From contig JAGGVT010000059.1 in the NCBI GenBank assembly GCA_021157815.1, positions 1-60,348 of the forward strand: DNA of 60,348 bases, read 5' to 3'. Shown here piece after piece: positions 1-10,200 of the stretch (within the stretch, counting starts at the first letter, position 1; each line of letters begins with the position of its first letter). Below the pieces are notes generated by a model that was given only the letters and a program-made list of their open reading frames with translations, searched no databases and was not told the DNA's origin. Made by a program: the position numbers and the translations under genes. This stretch comes from a bacterium. Its GTDB lineage: Bacteria; JAJVIF01; JAGGVT01.

Positions 1-153
1 CTGCAGGTGTATACTGTGGATGAGTACGGCGTTCCGGGCATTGAATGGAATAACTTTGCACATTTTGGGAATTTGCAGATGCGTTTAAGGAGACGGACAC
101 CTTTTACATTAACCATGAATACTGGCTTTGTGCTGTGTATAAACGCAAATTGA
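1..153 (+). CDS. 3' end of an unrecognised gene, cut by the window edge
   Basis: The first forward frame is open from the window edge to a TGA at 151-153. The first 28 or so codons look protein-like and are rich in aromatic and acidic residues. From about base 87 the frame runs through a dispersed repeat that is also found at 10381-10548, so the last 20 codons are repeat-derived and the original C terminus was probably replaced. I do not recognise the protein. The call rests only on the open frame and the change of sequence character at 87. Confidence 0.3.
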   Translation: MQVYTVDEYGVPGIEWNNFAHFGNLQMRLRRRTPFTLTMNTGFVLCINAN

Positions 154-252
154 AAACACCGACTTCGCGAGTCGGTGTTGTTTATTTCGTGCTGTATTTT
201 TCGCCTGTATCCCCTACTTGATTATGTTTACCAAGTTGAAGATAGGCAGGTA
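87..252. repeat. Copy of the pilC/gspF 3' end with its terminator
   Basis: This stretch is a diverged direct copy of 10381-10548. It carries the same GGAGAC/GGGGAC lead motif, the same terminator hairpin and the last 13 or so codons of the pilC/gspF gene (214-252, minus strand), then stops abruptly. It is a segmental copy that brought a gene tail along, and it now lies just downstream of the dprA-like gene. Confidence 0.75.
155..186. terminator. Hairpin terminator, likely for the dprA-like gene
   Basis: A 9-bp stem (ACACCGACT paired with AGTCGGTGT) with a 5-base loop is followed by T-rich sequence on both strands. The same hairpin ends the pilC/gspF gene at 10444-10484. Here it lies about 100 bp beyond the stop of the minus-strand dprA-like gene. 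Confidence 0.5.
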
Positions 253-282
253 TAAAGGGACTGGTCACAAGATAATTCAATC

Positions 283-1287
283 TTAGTTATCCAGATTGAG
301 GGTCATTTGTTCTGGTTTTGGTATCTTTGATGCTGAGGCTTTTCGACTAGCAGACTCAAGGAATTCTGTAAGGCCGCTGTCGAAATCGTTGTTGATTGGA
401 ATTGCGCCCTTTTTAATTAAAGCGGTATTGCCGTCGGGTACAGTTTCACCATCGCGGACAATAACCGGGCAAAGGTTTTTATTAATTGCCTCAACCGCAC
501 CGGACCATGTTCCGCCTGATCCCTTTGCCGATGACACGACCATCGCATGATCAGCCAACGAATAAATATACTTATTGCGCGCCATTGCACCTGCAATAGA
601 AAATCCCGCCCCCGGATGTAATACCGTTATAACAGTAAGGCGGCCATCCACAATCAGTTCCCGTGTGTTCTTTGCTTTAATGAACCGTTGAAGGGAATCA
701 GCCAGGACACCAACCGACTGTCCGCCGTTTTCCACTGCAGCCACCATGGCAGTTTGATCAACACCGCGCGCAGCACCGGAAAGAACAGTGATTCCAAGCT
801 GTGCACACATTACGCCAATACGTTTCGTGAATTCCTGTCCCTGTGAATCGACATCACGTGATCCGACAATCGCAAGACCGCCGTCATTCAGCCTGGATAT
901 ATCACCGGCGCCGAAAATCACTGGAGGTTTTCTATCATCAAGTTTGTCGGCTAATCGCTCAGGATAACTGTCTTCATATTCAGTCAAAACCCAGATTCCC
1001 TGCTGCGACAAATTCTCCAACTCGAGCGCCAGATTTCCACCCAGTTTCAACAGTTCCATTATTCGATAAGCGATTTCAGTTTCAATGTTTAATTCCCGCT
1101 CCAGTTCAGTCTGGTCGCGGAATTCGAGCAGCCCTGACGGCTCTATATGCTTCTCATCCAAACGTTCTTTCAGCATAGACCATTCACGCACTGTAAGTGA
1201 TCGGATCGATTCGCTGCTGCCGGCCATCAAGCGCGAACAGAGCAAAACTACAACCTGTGAATTATGTGATAAAGCATCGATTGCCAT
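283..1287 (-). CDS. DprA/Smf-family protein paired with RecQ-PRTase
   Basis: A 334-residue DprA-like protein. Residues 1-120 form a helical N-terminal part without clear identity. Residues 121-300 are the Rossmann-like DNA-processing domain: the VGSR loop (141-144), SGAARGVDQTA (170-180), and ARNKYIYSLAD (236-246), the counterpart of the RNR/RNK motif. GSGGTW (257-261) follows. DprA proteins bind single-stranded DNA and load RecA in transformation, but this one sits one base downstream of a helicase-phosphoribosyltransferase gene and no competence genes are near. DprA-like ShosA is the antitoxin partner of the phosphoribosyltransferase ShosT, so a regulatory or antitoxin role in a defence pair is plausible. 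That role is inferred. Translation is probably coupled to the upstream gene. Confidence 0.85.
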   Translation of the reverse strand: MAIDALSHNSQVVVLLCSRLMAGSSESIRSLTVREWSMLKERLDEKHIEPSGLLEFRDQTELERELNIETEIAYRIMELLKLGGNLALELENLSQQGIWVLTEYEDSYPERLADKLDDRKPPVIFGAGDISRLNDGGLAIVGSRDVDSQGQEFTKRIGVMCAQLGITVLSGAARGVDQTAMVAAVENGGQSVGVLADSLQRFIKAKNTRELIVDGRLTVITVLHPGAGFSIAGAMARNKYIYSLADHAMVVSSAKGSGGTWSGAVEAINKNLCPVIVRDGETVPDGNTALIKKGAIPINNDFDSGLTEFLESASRKASASKIPKPEQMTLNLDN

Positions 1288-1288
1288 T

Positions 1289-3361
1289 TTAATAATTTCC
1301 CTTTGTCGGCGCTGCGGCTAAGGTGAATGGAAAAACCTCTTCACTGCCAGCGTCCCTTAATATTGTACCAATAACAGTGAGTGTCCATCCAGAATCAACG
1401 ATATCATCAATAAGGAGGACTGGTCCAGGAAGAAGAGTACTGCAGATTTCGAAGCAATTCAAAACGTTCCTGCACTGTTTATAGCTGTTTTGCATTTCTT
1501 TCTGTTCTTTCGTCTCGGATGTCTTTGCAATTACCATTTTAAAAGGAATATTCAATTTCGCGGCTATTCTCCGGGCGAAATCGGGTACCAGATCTCCGCT
1601 GCGATTCGATGGAATGGCGGTAACCCACTGGGGAGCAGGATCAGGGCGCCAGTTTGACAAGATCAATTCCACCGATGCATCAACAAGTTTTTCACTGTAT
1701 TCCTTTAATTTATATTTACACTTGGCAACTTCCATCCCCCAACCTGAATCTCCATAATAACAAAGTGAACAGCCCTTATTGTGCAGATGGCTCGGATTGA
1801 TTTTCTTACGCATCGCAGGAACAACAATTCCCGCAGGCCACATTTTTTTTGGCTCAAATGTGTAATAATCGCCCTTAAGATATTTTATCGCGCGATGTAT
1901 GCTGTCATCAGATGGTTTTTCTGGAAGTAATGCGCCGATACAACCTGCACAATTACCACAAGGGTGTGCGTCAATGTCATCCAGCTCCTTGCATAAAAAC
2001 TCCATTAAACAACCGCTATGGTTCATATACTCGTTCATTTTTTTTAGTTCATGATATCGCTGTTGAGTTACTTTTTCTATCCTTTCAGTATCGTGAGTCC
2101 ACTGCTTTAAAGTTCGACTGTATAAAGGCTTTTCATAAGAGATGAAACCATCTATTAATAAATGCTTTAACGCTTTCTCTATTTGTTTGTACGATGCATT
2201 AACAGATTTTTGTATCTGACCCTGGGTCAACCCCTCATCCGAATTTTCCAGTATGCCAATAATCTGTTTAATATTATCAACCTTTGGAAAGGCGGTGCTG
2301 ATAAAATAATCGATGATTTGGTCATCCTCCTCTCCACTCAGCAATACGCCATAAGCCTTTTCCAACGCGCGTCCGGCACGTCCGACCTGCTGGTAATAAG
2401 CAATAACTGATCCCGGTTTCTGATAGTGTATGACAAATCCAATATCCGGCTTATCGAAACCCATACCCAAAGCGACAGTTGCCACAAGCACTTTCACCCG
2501 GTTGTTTATCAGATCATCTTCAAGGTTTTCCCTGCTCTCTCTCAATCCGGCATGATAGGCTTTTGCATTAATGTTATTTTGCCTTAGGAAACCTGTAACC
2601 CTTTCCGTGTCTCTTTGAGTGAGGCAATAGACAATTCCTGAACCTTCCAGGCCGGGGATTACCTCCGACAACCATGCTAATCGTTCAGCCTGATTTTTCA
2701 TTATTATATTTTGAAGATACAAACTCTTCCGAGCCAGTTTTCCTCGCAGAATAACTACATCCTTTCCAACCTGCTCCTGAATATCGGCGATCACTCGATT
2801 GTTGGCTGTTGCTGTTGTGCCAAGTACAGGAACATTTTGAGTCAGAAGATTTAGTATCCTGACAATTCGACGATAGTCGGGCCTAAAATCGTGCCCCCAG
2901 TCAGAGATACAGTGAGCTTCATCTATGATGAACAGCCCTATTCCACCACTCAGTGATGGGAGAATATTCTGCCTGAACTTCTCGTTGGCAAGCCTCTCAG
3001 GCGAAATAAGCAGTACATCAATTTCATTCCGAATGATTCTTTCTGAGATTAAGTCCCATTCCTCCTTGTTGGAGCTGTCCAGCCTTGCGCATTGAACAAT
3101 ACCGGCTTTCTGCGCCATTTCCACCTGGTTTCTCATCAGTGAAAGGAGTGGGCTGATTAAAAGGGCGGGACCGGAACCTCGTTCGCGAAGCATCCGTGTA
3201 GCAATGAAATATACAATACTTTTACCCCAGCCAGTCCTCTGTACAAGTAATGCTTTCGATCTTTTTTCGACAATTTGGGTAATTGCTTCCAGCTGTCCTG
3301 TGCGAAATTGTGCATCAGTCCCGATCATGCTTTTCAGCATTGTAAGTGCGTCCGTAAACAT
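1289..3361 (-). CDS. RecQ-family helicase fused to a C-terminal phosphoribosyltransferase domain
   Basis: A 690-residue fusion. Residues 1-345 are the SF2 helicase core: Walker A TGWGKS (43-48; the usual second glycine is tryptophan), DEAH (147-150), and QQVGRAGR (324-331). A RecQ zinc-binding segment follows with Cys451, 457, 468, 471 and 474. A second Cys cluster (531, 534, 548) precedes a phosphoribosyltransferase domain at about 560-690, whose PRPP loop is IDDIVDSGWT (651-660). PRTase domains with this loop bind phosphoribosyl pyrophosphate. The start has a strong GGAGG site and an extended -10 promoter about 60 bp upstream. The dprA-like gene follows after one base, so the two form an operon. 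RecQ coupled to PRTase and DprA suggests DNA-damage or phage sensing rather than housekeeping recombination; this is inference. Confidence 0.88.
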   Translation of the reverse strand: MFTDALTMLKSMIGTDAQFRTGQLEAITQIVEKRSKALLVQRTGWGKSIVYFIATRMLRERGSGPALLISPLLSLMRNQVEMAQKAGIVQCARLDSSNKEEWDLISERIIRNEIDVLLISPERLANEKFRQNILPSLSGGIGLFIIDEAHCISDWGHDFRPDYRRIVRILNLLTQNVPVLGTTATANNRVIADIQEQVGKDVVILRGKLARKSLYLQNIIMKNQAERLAWLSEVIPGLEGSGIVYCLTQRDTERVTGFLRQNNINAKAYHAGLRESRENLEDDLINNRVKVLVATVALGMGFDKPDIGFVIHYQKPGSVIAYYQQVGRAGRALEKAYGVLLSGEEDDQIIDYFISTAFPKVDNIKQIIGILENSDEGLTQGQIQKSVNASYKQIEKALKHLLIDGFISYEKPLYSRTLKQWTHDTERIEKVTQQRYHELKKMNEYMNHSGCLMEFLCKELDDIDAHPCGNCAGCIGALLPEKPSDDSIHRAIKYLKGDYYTFEPKKMWPAGIVVPAMRKKINPSHLHNKGCSLCYYGDSGWGMEVAKCKYKLKEYSEKLVDASVELILSNWRPDPAPQWVTAIPSNRSGDLVPDFARRIAAKLNIPFKMVIAKTSETKEQKEMQNSYKQCRNVLNCFEICSTLLPGPVLLIDDIVDSGWTLTVIGTILRDAGSEEVFPFTLAAAPTKGNY

Positions 3362-3418
3362 GTTTAACCTCCATTAAACCAGTTTTAGAATTCCACCAAT
3401 TAAAGCTAATTAACGAGG

Positions 3419-3427
3419 ATTATAGCA
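3419..3427 (-). promoter_or_regulatory. Extended -10 promoter of the RecQ-PRTase/DprA operon
   Basis: Read on the minus strand, TGC lies directly before a perfect TATAAT, giving the extended -10 form, about 58 bp upstream of the start codon. There is no good -35 box, which fits an extended -10 promoter. Confidence 0.5.
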
Positions 3428-3556
3428 AAGATATATCGCTAATGCACTACATTTTCGATTAGTTTTTTTCTGTGTGGTTTTCCACCAAACATCCACGCGG
3501 CACAGCGCCATTGGGATCAGGATAAAGGGAACGGACACCTTTTAGATGTGGTATAA

Positions 3557-3866
3557 CACTACTGTCCGGTTAAATTTATACAAAAGCAAAAAAGACATAG
3601 AATGTTCCGCAAAGGTAGTAAAAAGGGGACTGTCCCAACAAAGCGAATAAACTCAGTATAAATGCGGGTTCGCGGTGTAGTTCATTGATAACGTCAGATT
3701 TGAAGCCTTATGTGGACGTACCCCATGATTGGGGAATGCCCCTTTTTACGGATAGAACAATTCGGTATTCACTTACGATTCATGTCTGATAAATACCAAT
3801 AAGCGGGTATATTCTTTATTAATCAGTAATACGGTAATAGGTCTCTAACTTAACCGGACAGTAGTG
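3557..3866. mobile_element. MITE-like element, family A copy 1
   Basis: A 310-bp non-coding element bounded by perfect 17-bp inverted ends (CACTACTGTCCGGTTAA and its complement). Inside is the GGGGACTGTCCC core also found in family C. It carries no transposase and was probably moved by one supplied in trans. I see no target duplication here, so this copy may be old. It interrupts or borders the remnant of an SBBP gene at 3868-4005. Confidence 0.75.
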
Positions 3867-3867
3867 A

Positions 3868-4005
3868 CATTCAGTTATAGTCGATAATTCCGGGGATGTG
3901 TACGTTTCAGGGTCTTTTAAAGGAACTGTAAATTTCGGTGATGGCAACCCTATTCAGTCTAACGGTGGGGATGACGCTTATCTGTCGAAGTTCAGCATTG
4001 AGTAA
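3868..4005 (+). pseudogene. C-terminal remnant of an SBBP-repeat protein
   Basis: After the right end of the MITE-like element, 45 codons in one frame encode the last blade of an SBBP-type beta-propeller: VYVSG, then GTVNFGDG, then DDAYLSKFS, ending in TAA at 4003-4005. These match the style of the SBBP proteins at 7224-10259 and 34413-35921. No start and no upstream part remain on the other side of the element, so the gene is truncated. Confidence 0.65.
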
Positions 4006-4144
4006 AGAAAGCGACGATTGCCGGGATACTTTGAACTACCGATAAGACTCATTATGTTCTTGATAAAGGTAACTGGCCACAATATCAATATCACAATATC
4101 CGATTCATATGGTTGGGACTATCCCTTTTTTTCATAAAAATATC

Positions 4145-4173
4145 TTGACAAATGCCCTCCCATGCGTTTTAAT
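4145..4173 (+). promoter_or_regulatory. Sigma-70-type promoter before the two lipoprotein genes
   Basis: A perfect TTGACA at 4145-4150, a 17-bp spacer, and TTTAAT at 4168-4173. It would give a long leader of about 230 nt before the lipoprotein at 4417 and would also cover the small ORF at 4265. Confidence 0.5.
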
Positions 4174-4264
4174 AAACTTAATATCTAAACGAGTATTAAT
4201 TTATTTTAATTCGGAAATAGATTGTACGGAAAACTGATTTACCTTTTCAGAATGGGAGCGAAAA

Positions 4265-4357
4265 ATGAAGGGCTGTTTTCTGTTGATATTTAATCCACAC
4301 TCCACGCGTAGCACAACTTCACACAATTCGATGAAGCCGGCTTTTATTTTCGTTTAA
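4265..4357 (+). CDS. Possible 30-residue small protein or leader peptide
   Basis: A short ORF with a good GGGAG site five bases before its ATG, placed between a consensus promoter and the first lipoprotein gene. It starts MKGCFLLIF and then becomes hydrophilic. It may be a small exported peptide, a leader, or chance. Position and ribosome binding site are the only support. Confidence 0.3.
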   Translation: MKGCFLLIFNPHSTRSTTSHNSMKPAFIFV

Positions 4358-4416
4358 GGGGGCTTTCGCACAAACTGGTTTTTAATTTAAGCTTCACATA
4401 ACGGGAGGTGCAGTAA

Positions 4417-5793
4417 ATGCACTACTTAATTCGTGCCGTAAGTGGCATTCTGTTGCTTTTGTTGTTAATCGGATGTTCGGGTATTGGTCAACCAGCCGCA
4501 CCTGATGTGGGTGGTGGATTGCCAGACCAATATGAAGGCGGTGATGAGGAAGGTATTTTTAGATACCTCGCAGCTGTTGAGGACCGCCATGCGTCTTTTC
4601 TGGTATGGCAGGGAGCATACCAGAATGAAGGAAATTCTGCTCTGGAATCAAAGTTAGTTGACTGTATCGCTGCAACATGTTGGGAAGTTCCCGATGGAGA
4701 TGAAGACTACTTTAATTACATTTTAGTCTGTGACAGCAAACGAAGGTGGGACAATCCAAGTTCAAACACGCACACTACTATAATTAGAATTGGCCCACAT
4801 TTTAGACCTTTGATACCTTCAAAAACGGAATATGATATATCCAGTAGTTACTTCATAGAAAATCCCGATGCGTGTACATTGGCAGTCCATAACGACTTCT
4901 TATGGGTTTTTGTTTATGATGCGGATGATCATGAAATTTCCGGTTGGAGATGGGCAATAAGTACTAATCCTTTAACACTCGGTCATCTGGTAAATCCTGT
5001 AAGGTTACCCAATTTTCAAGAGTTTGACTGCGATGATGGCGCCCTTGATTACGTATCAGGAATGGCGTGGGTTCCTTTGGACGAAGATGGTGATGAGTGG
5101 CACCTGATTTGCTGTGATCCGGTTGCTAATCAAATCGTTGTTATTGATGACAATGGCAGTGTTGACACGACAGATGACAACAACTATGGTAATGATCACC
5201 CCATAGACGCCTGTGTTGTCTGGATTGATGACAATGAATGGGATAAATGGATCGTCTATATAGCTGTTCAGGAATCATCGAACAGGAACCAGGACTATCT
5301 ATACAGCTATTACCACAACAGCGTCGGTTATGGATCGCCGGTGCAGGTTACATGTAATACAGGTGGTAATTACTTCCCATTTGTCCTGGGTCTCGATGTT
5401 CGTGCATTTGATGATCTTGATCAGGACGATGATCAATGCATAGCTGTACTGATGCGTGACATTGATGATATGGATGGATACAGGATTAGACAGGGATACT
5501 GCGGACGGACATCCGGTACAATGGATGATTGGATCTCGGAACTTGATACTGATAGCTTTGAAAATCCCAGTTCTTATCCCAACAGTACGATAAATCATGG
5601 TGAATCGTTTGCAATGTGCAAGATGTCAAAGGGAACTGACACAAGCAATTGCTGGGAATGGGGAAATTATTACATTATCGGTGATCGCGATCCGATTCTT
5701 GTTGACGATGATGAAGAAGATTCCGGCGAGAACGCGTTGGATGGCAATAATGTTAAAATATTTAAGAATTTTGATACTATTATTTGTCAATAA
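4417..5793 (+). CDS. Secreted lipoprotein of unknown function
   Basis: A 458-residue protein with a lipoprotein signal peptide (hydrophobic stretch 7-18, lipobox LIGC with lipidated Cys20). The mature part is rich in Asp, Tyr and Trp, with repeated D-x-D-x-D/N stretches that could bind calcium and fold as a beta-propeller; I recognise no family. The start follows a GGGAGGTG site. It resembles the next gene in overall plan (lipobox, then short strands such as WHLICCDP and WIVYIAVQ here, matched by WHLLVLDN and WWFVYVAAK there), so the two are probably tandem paralogues. The operon runs from the promoter at 4145 to the terminator at 7179. Confidence 0.8.
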   Translation: MHYLIRAVSGILLLLLLIGCSGIGQPAAPDVGGGLPDQYEGGDEEGIFRYLAAVEDRHASFLVWQGAYQNEGNSALESKLVDCIAATCWEVPDGDEDYFNYILVCDSKRRWDNPSSNTHTTIIRIGPHFRPLIPSKTEYDISSSYFIENPDACTLAVHNDFLWVFVYDADDHEISGWRWAISTNPLTLGHLVNPVRLPNFQEFDCDDGALDYVSGMAWVPLDEDGDEWHLICCDPVANQIVVIDDNGSVDTTDDNNYGNDHPIDACVVWIDDNEWDKWIVYIAVQESSNRNQDYLYSYYHNSVGYGSPVQVTCNTGGNYFPFVLGLDVRAFDDLDQDDDQCIAVLMRDIDDMDGYRIRQGYCGRTSGTMDDWISELDTDSFENPSSYPNSTINHGESFAMCKMSKGTDTSNCWEWGNYYIIGDRDPILVDDDEEDSGENALDGNNVKIFKNFDTIICQ

Positions 5794-5825
5794 TTTTTTT
5801 AATTACCTTACCTAAGGAGGTTAAA

Positions 5826-7151
5826 ATGAGTATATCTAAAATCAGAATATTTTGTTTCTTTTGTATTATCTTACTGTTGGTTGGTTGTTCTAAAGGAAAA
5901 CAGGGACAATCACCAACTTCATCCGAAATAACCCTTGATGATGATATCACATTAATTGAGGAATCAGCAGTGAATAGGGAACTTCAGGAATATAGTGACC
6001 CACCAGAGGAAACCGCACTTCGCTCATTCGGTGAACAGGGGTATACCGGCAATGATTACCACATGCTGGTCGAGTGTGTTGCCACAACTGTGTATGCTGA
6101 GGATGGGGGGTGTGGTGCATATAATTACACACTGGTGTGTGATAAGAATGATAAAATAGACGATACAGAAAGGGTATGTTGTAAAATCTGGAAATGCGGC
6201 TGTGGGCAAAATCCCTCAATGCCAACTCATGAAATTTCTATTCTAACCACTGCATCACCTCCTGTAACTGATCCGGGGGCATGTGAGATAATTGCAATTC
6301 GTGATGAGCTATATGCCTACATTTACGACAGGGCATCTGGATACATAAATGAGTATATATGGGATATTGATCAGGATCCATGTGGCGATCTAACCCTTTC
6401 TTCTGATATACAGTTTTATGATTACGGTGATTTTGAAGATGTAGTTGATATGTGTGTTGTGACGACTAACCGTTATGATACTACCTGGCATCTGCTGGTT
6501 CTCGATAATGGCAGTTCACCTGTTATAAAAGTATATAATCAATCACGTACTTATCTATCGAGTTTAAATATCACAGATTTTGAAGATGTTACCACATACA
6601 AACCTGTTGCACTGTGTGCTGCTAAATGGAATGATGGCACCCCTTGGTGGTTTGTCTATGTTGCCGCAAAACACCCAACTGATGCATCATATGATAGAGT
6701 CCTGTGCTATAGATGGGACGGTTCTGATTATTCAACTAATGCTCGACTGGCGATTAAGCATTCAGGCGAAGGCGATGATTATTTCGATAATATAATCGGT
6801 CTTGATGTAGCAAAAGTTGGTCTTGAATCAGATCGTGGAGATCCAAAAGATAGTCACAAAGAAGGGACAGTGTGTGTTTATATGGCTGATGAGAATTTTA
6901 GGGGTTGGAGAGCAAGACAAGTTCAATTTACTCATTTATTCGAACCTCCGGGGCGGCAATACTATGAATTCATTCAAGACTTTGATGAAACAGAAATGGC
7001 GGATGGTGAAATATGGGTTGAAGACTTTTCGATGGGTTTTAGAAGCTGGCCTGATGATCAAATCGGTTTTCTCTATTTCACTGCGGATAGGAATCCGGAT
7101 ATAGTATCGGGACACGATAACATAAGAATGTATACAAATGATGATACATAG
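5826..7151 (+). CDS. Secreted lipoprotein, tandem paralogue of the preceding one
   Basis: A 441-residue lipoprotein. I chose the ATG at 5826, which follows a strong AAGGAGG, over an upstream in-frame ATG at 5784 that overlaps the previous gene and lacks a site. The signal peptide ends in LLLVGC. The mature protein has many aspartates and aromatic residues with repeated short beta-strand motifs, similar in plan to its neighbour and likely propeller-like at the outer membrane. There is no recognisable enzyme motif. The stop lies 32 bp after the previous gene's start-linked operon arrangement continues without a promoter, and the gene ends about 28 bp before a clear intrinsic terminator. Confidence 0.8.
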   Translation: MSISKIRIFCFFCIILLLVGCSKGKQGQSPTSSEITLDDDITLIEESAVNRELQEYSDPPEETALRSFGEQGYTGNDYHMLVECVATTVYAEDGGCGAYNYTLVCDKNDKIDDTERVCCKIWKCGCGQNPSMPTHEISILTTASPPVTDPGACEIIAIRDELYAYIYDRASGYINEYIWDIDQDPCGDLTLSSDIQFYDYGDFEDVVDMCVVTTNRYDTTWHLLVLDNGSSPVIKVYNQSRTYLSSLNITDFEDVTTYKPVALCAAKWNDGTPWWFVYVAAKHPTDASYDRVLCYRWDGSDYSTNARLAIKHSGEGDDYFDNIIGLDVAKVGLESDRGDPKDSHKEGTVCVYMADENFRGWRARQVQFTHLFEPPGRQYYEFIQDFDETEMADGEIWVEDFSMGFRSWPDDQIGFLYFTADRNPDIVSGHDNIRMYTNDDT

Positions 7152-7178
7152 TACTTAACGTTTACAATGTAAATAAAC

Positions 7179-7212
7179 AAGCTGGTGATTAAATCACCAG
7201 CTTATTTTTTTT
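7179..7212 (+). terminator. Intrinsic terminator after the two lipoprotein genes
   Basis: A stem AAGCTGGTGATT paired with AATCACCAGCTT, followed by a run of T broken by one A. It ends the plus-strand operon and lies just before the stop of the convergent SBBP gene. Confidence 0.8.
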
Positions 7213-7223
7213 CAGTATCGAGA

Positions 7224-10200
7224 TTACAATTTATTTAGAAATGCATCCACACCGCTATTTGAAGTATGATAGTCATGCCAATATGAACTCGGATCAAAAT
7301 CCACCGTACCGGAAAACCAACCGGTAACATAAACGTCATCAAGCTGCGACACAGAAACCTTTTCACCATAGGTAACATCATCATTCTCAGAACCCCATAT
7401 TCTCGTCCCCAAATATGAACCACCCCTGTCAAATTTAACAAGAAAACAGTTCCTATGAAATTCGAACAAAGGATTAGTTGAGAATAAATCAGTGCCAGTA
7501 CCCGGATCGAAATCTACTTCACCTGTAAAATATCCTGTGATAAAGATACTTCCATTTGAACTAATGGAAATACCCTTTCCATAATTTGTCCAATTTCCAC
7601 TAATTCTATGGCCCCAAAGATAATTTCCATTATAATCAAATGTACTTAAAAAAGTTTCAGGATGATCATCATATATTGCCGGTTTGAAATCAACACCAGG
7701 GCCCGGATCAAGATCAACATCACCCCTCAAATGTCCCGTTACGCTGACAAAGCCAAGTTCGCTGGTTTCAATATCTTCGCTTATCGACCCTCCCTCTGAT
7801 CCACCCCATGAATGACCCCATAAATAATTACCAAACTGATCGCACTTTAAAAGGAAAATGGTATAGCCATATTCAGGTGCATGCCAGTCTTCAAAGACAG
7901 GATCAGGGTCCAAATCAATATCCCCGAGAAACCTGCCAGTCGCATAAAAGCAGTTTTCATTATCCACTGTTATTGAATTGCCCTTATCGCAATTATCACT
8001 ACCAATCGTTATGACTCCTAAAAACTCGCCTGATTCACTGAATTTGGAAACGAAAACATCGTCATCCCAAAGTCCTCCATGAGCATAACGAATATCTCCC
8101 TCACCCCATGGATCAAAGTCAGTAAGCCCGCGAAATTTTCCAATTATAAAAACATTGTTATTTGAATCCAACGCGATATCATTGCTTAGGCACCAAACAT
8201 CGCGGATAATATCGTCTCCACCAAAATTATTTACCCAAATAAAATTACCATTTGGATCAAGTTTTAAAACATAAACATCTTCACCCCATATTGGATCTCG
8301 AATTTCCCAACCTGGACCCGGATCGAAATCGCATATACGATTGAAATCACCTGTAATGTAGATGTTGCCAGAATCATCACACTCGACTCCATTAGCTGAA
8401 TCTATATGACCACCACCCCAGGATACCGCCCATTCGAAGTCACCATTTGAATTGAACTTGGATAAAAAAGCGTCGTCCCTGCCATTACTTGAACGAATGG
8501 ACTCTCCGGGACCGGGGTCAAAATCAACATCAGCATTGAAAGTTCCGCAAACGAAAATATTACCATTCGTATCATTCGTGATATTCATACCGCGCTCTCT
8601 ACTTATGCCCCCCCACGTACGCGCCCACCTGTCAGATGAAAGCGGGTAAATGGTGATTGTTTCGGCGCCGATTGTTGATTTCGGAGGATACCCGTCATCG
8701 GTTACGCGCATTGCCACCTGTTGTGTAATCTGGCCGAATTCATGATTTTCAAAAGGAGGCGATGTTACCGGGGCGCCTGTCGTGTTCGACGCATCCGGTG
8801 TAAAGTAGTGTCCGTAGTAAGCGAAATCGTATTCGTACAAGACGATGCTTCCATCGGGATCGTCGGTTGCGGGTCCGGGCCACATCTGGATCGGCATCCC
8901 CGAATCTATAAAATAGTCCGATACGTCAAGGTCGGCGAAAGGAGGATCGTTGCTCCAAACTTCCGCAGTAAAAATTTGGTAAGTGGCGAATTCGGGCATG
9001 GAGTAGAAATCGAGCGTGACGCCATCGGGGACATCGATAATCGAATCGGTCTGGCCATCGAATGGCGCTTGCGGTGGTACGCGACTGTCCAGGACCTTAA
9101 CGTAACCCTGATAATATCCGCCCGGTAGAAAATTCTCGTTCGCGATCGGCACTGTGAAAATCAGCGGATCATCCGGCATTCCTGTGTGTGAGCCTGTCGG
9201 CGCCGTTACGATTTGCAGCTCGTTTGTCATCATGTTGATTTCAACACCGACACCGACAATATCCGATTGAGAGTAAATATCGGATGGGTCATCGAGGTTC
9301 GGATCGACTGTCGCGCCGATCTGCCAGTCGTAAACTTCCACAATGACATCGCGGGTTTCAGTCTCATCATAAGGAGGCCATCCCTGAGCGGGAGGAATGA
9401 CATTCACTTTCCACGGCGCTTTGCGGTTGAACTCGGGATTGAAGTAGGTTGGAGCCAGACGGTTTTCGAATGTCGTGCTGGCCCCGTAACCGAACGTGAG
9501 ATAGAGTTCGAACCGTCCACCAGCGAACCAGGCGTCGAAAGTATGATCTTTAGTGCCCATTTCGAACCTGTTGAATGTTGCGATGCCTGTGTCGCTGTTG
9601 TCAACCACAAGGAAATACGGGCAGGCGAATTCGTTGCCGATGACCTCGGAAAGTTCACGAGTGTAGCCATCGGGATATCCGCACGATTCAGAATAGATAT
9701 CGATATCGATCAGATGCGGCTCCGTGGGTTCGTCCTCAAGCGGAAATACAACCAGCGCGAGATCGAAGATATCCAAATCGAGCCTGTTCTTTGGTGATGG
9801 CGGTTCCGACAGATTCCCTTTCTCAAATGGATGGCTTGCATAAAATGTCGCCTTGATGTAGGGATCGTCATAATCGAGATTTTTCAGCTTAAGGCAATCC
9901 TGGCACGGCGTGATCGTGAAAAACGATGTCCCGCTGACAATAAAACTCTCGCCGATCATGGATGTACGTTTTGGAATGAGCTCACCTGATTTCGTATCTG
10001 GATTTATTACGAGGTCATAAGCGCCGAGGATGCCTGTTGCGGTGAAAGTATCGCGAAAAGATTCCAGCGCGATGATAGGGAGTGAGTCCGTCAGGTCAGT
10101 TTGATTGATGCCGGATATGATCGGCGATTTAGAGGACGAGCATCCGGTGAGAATTATAAGAAACAACAAACCGAAAACTATATCCCTTAATCCTCTCCTC

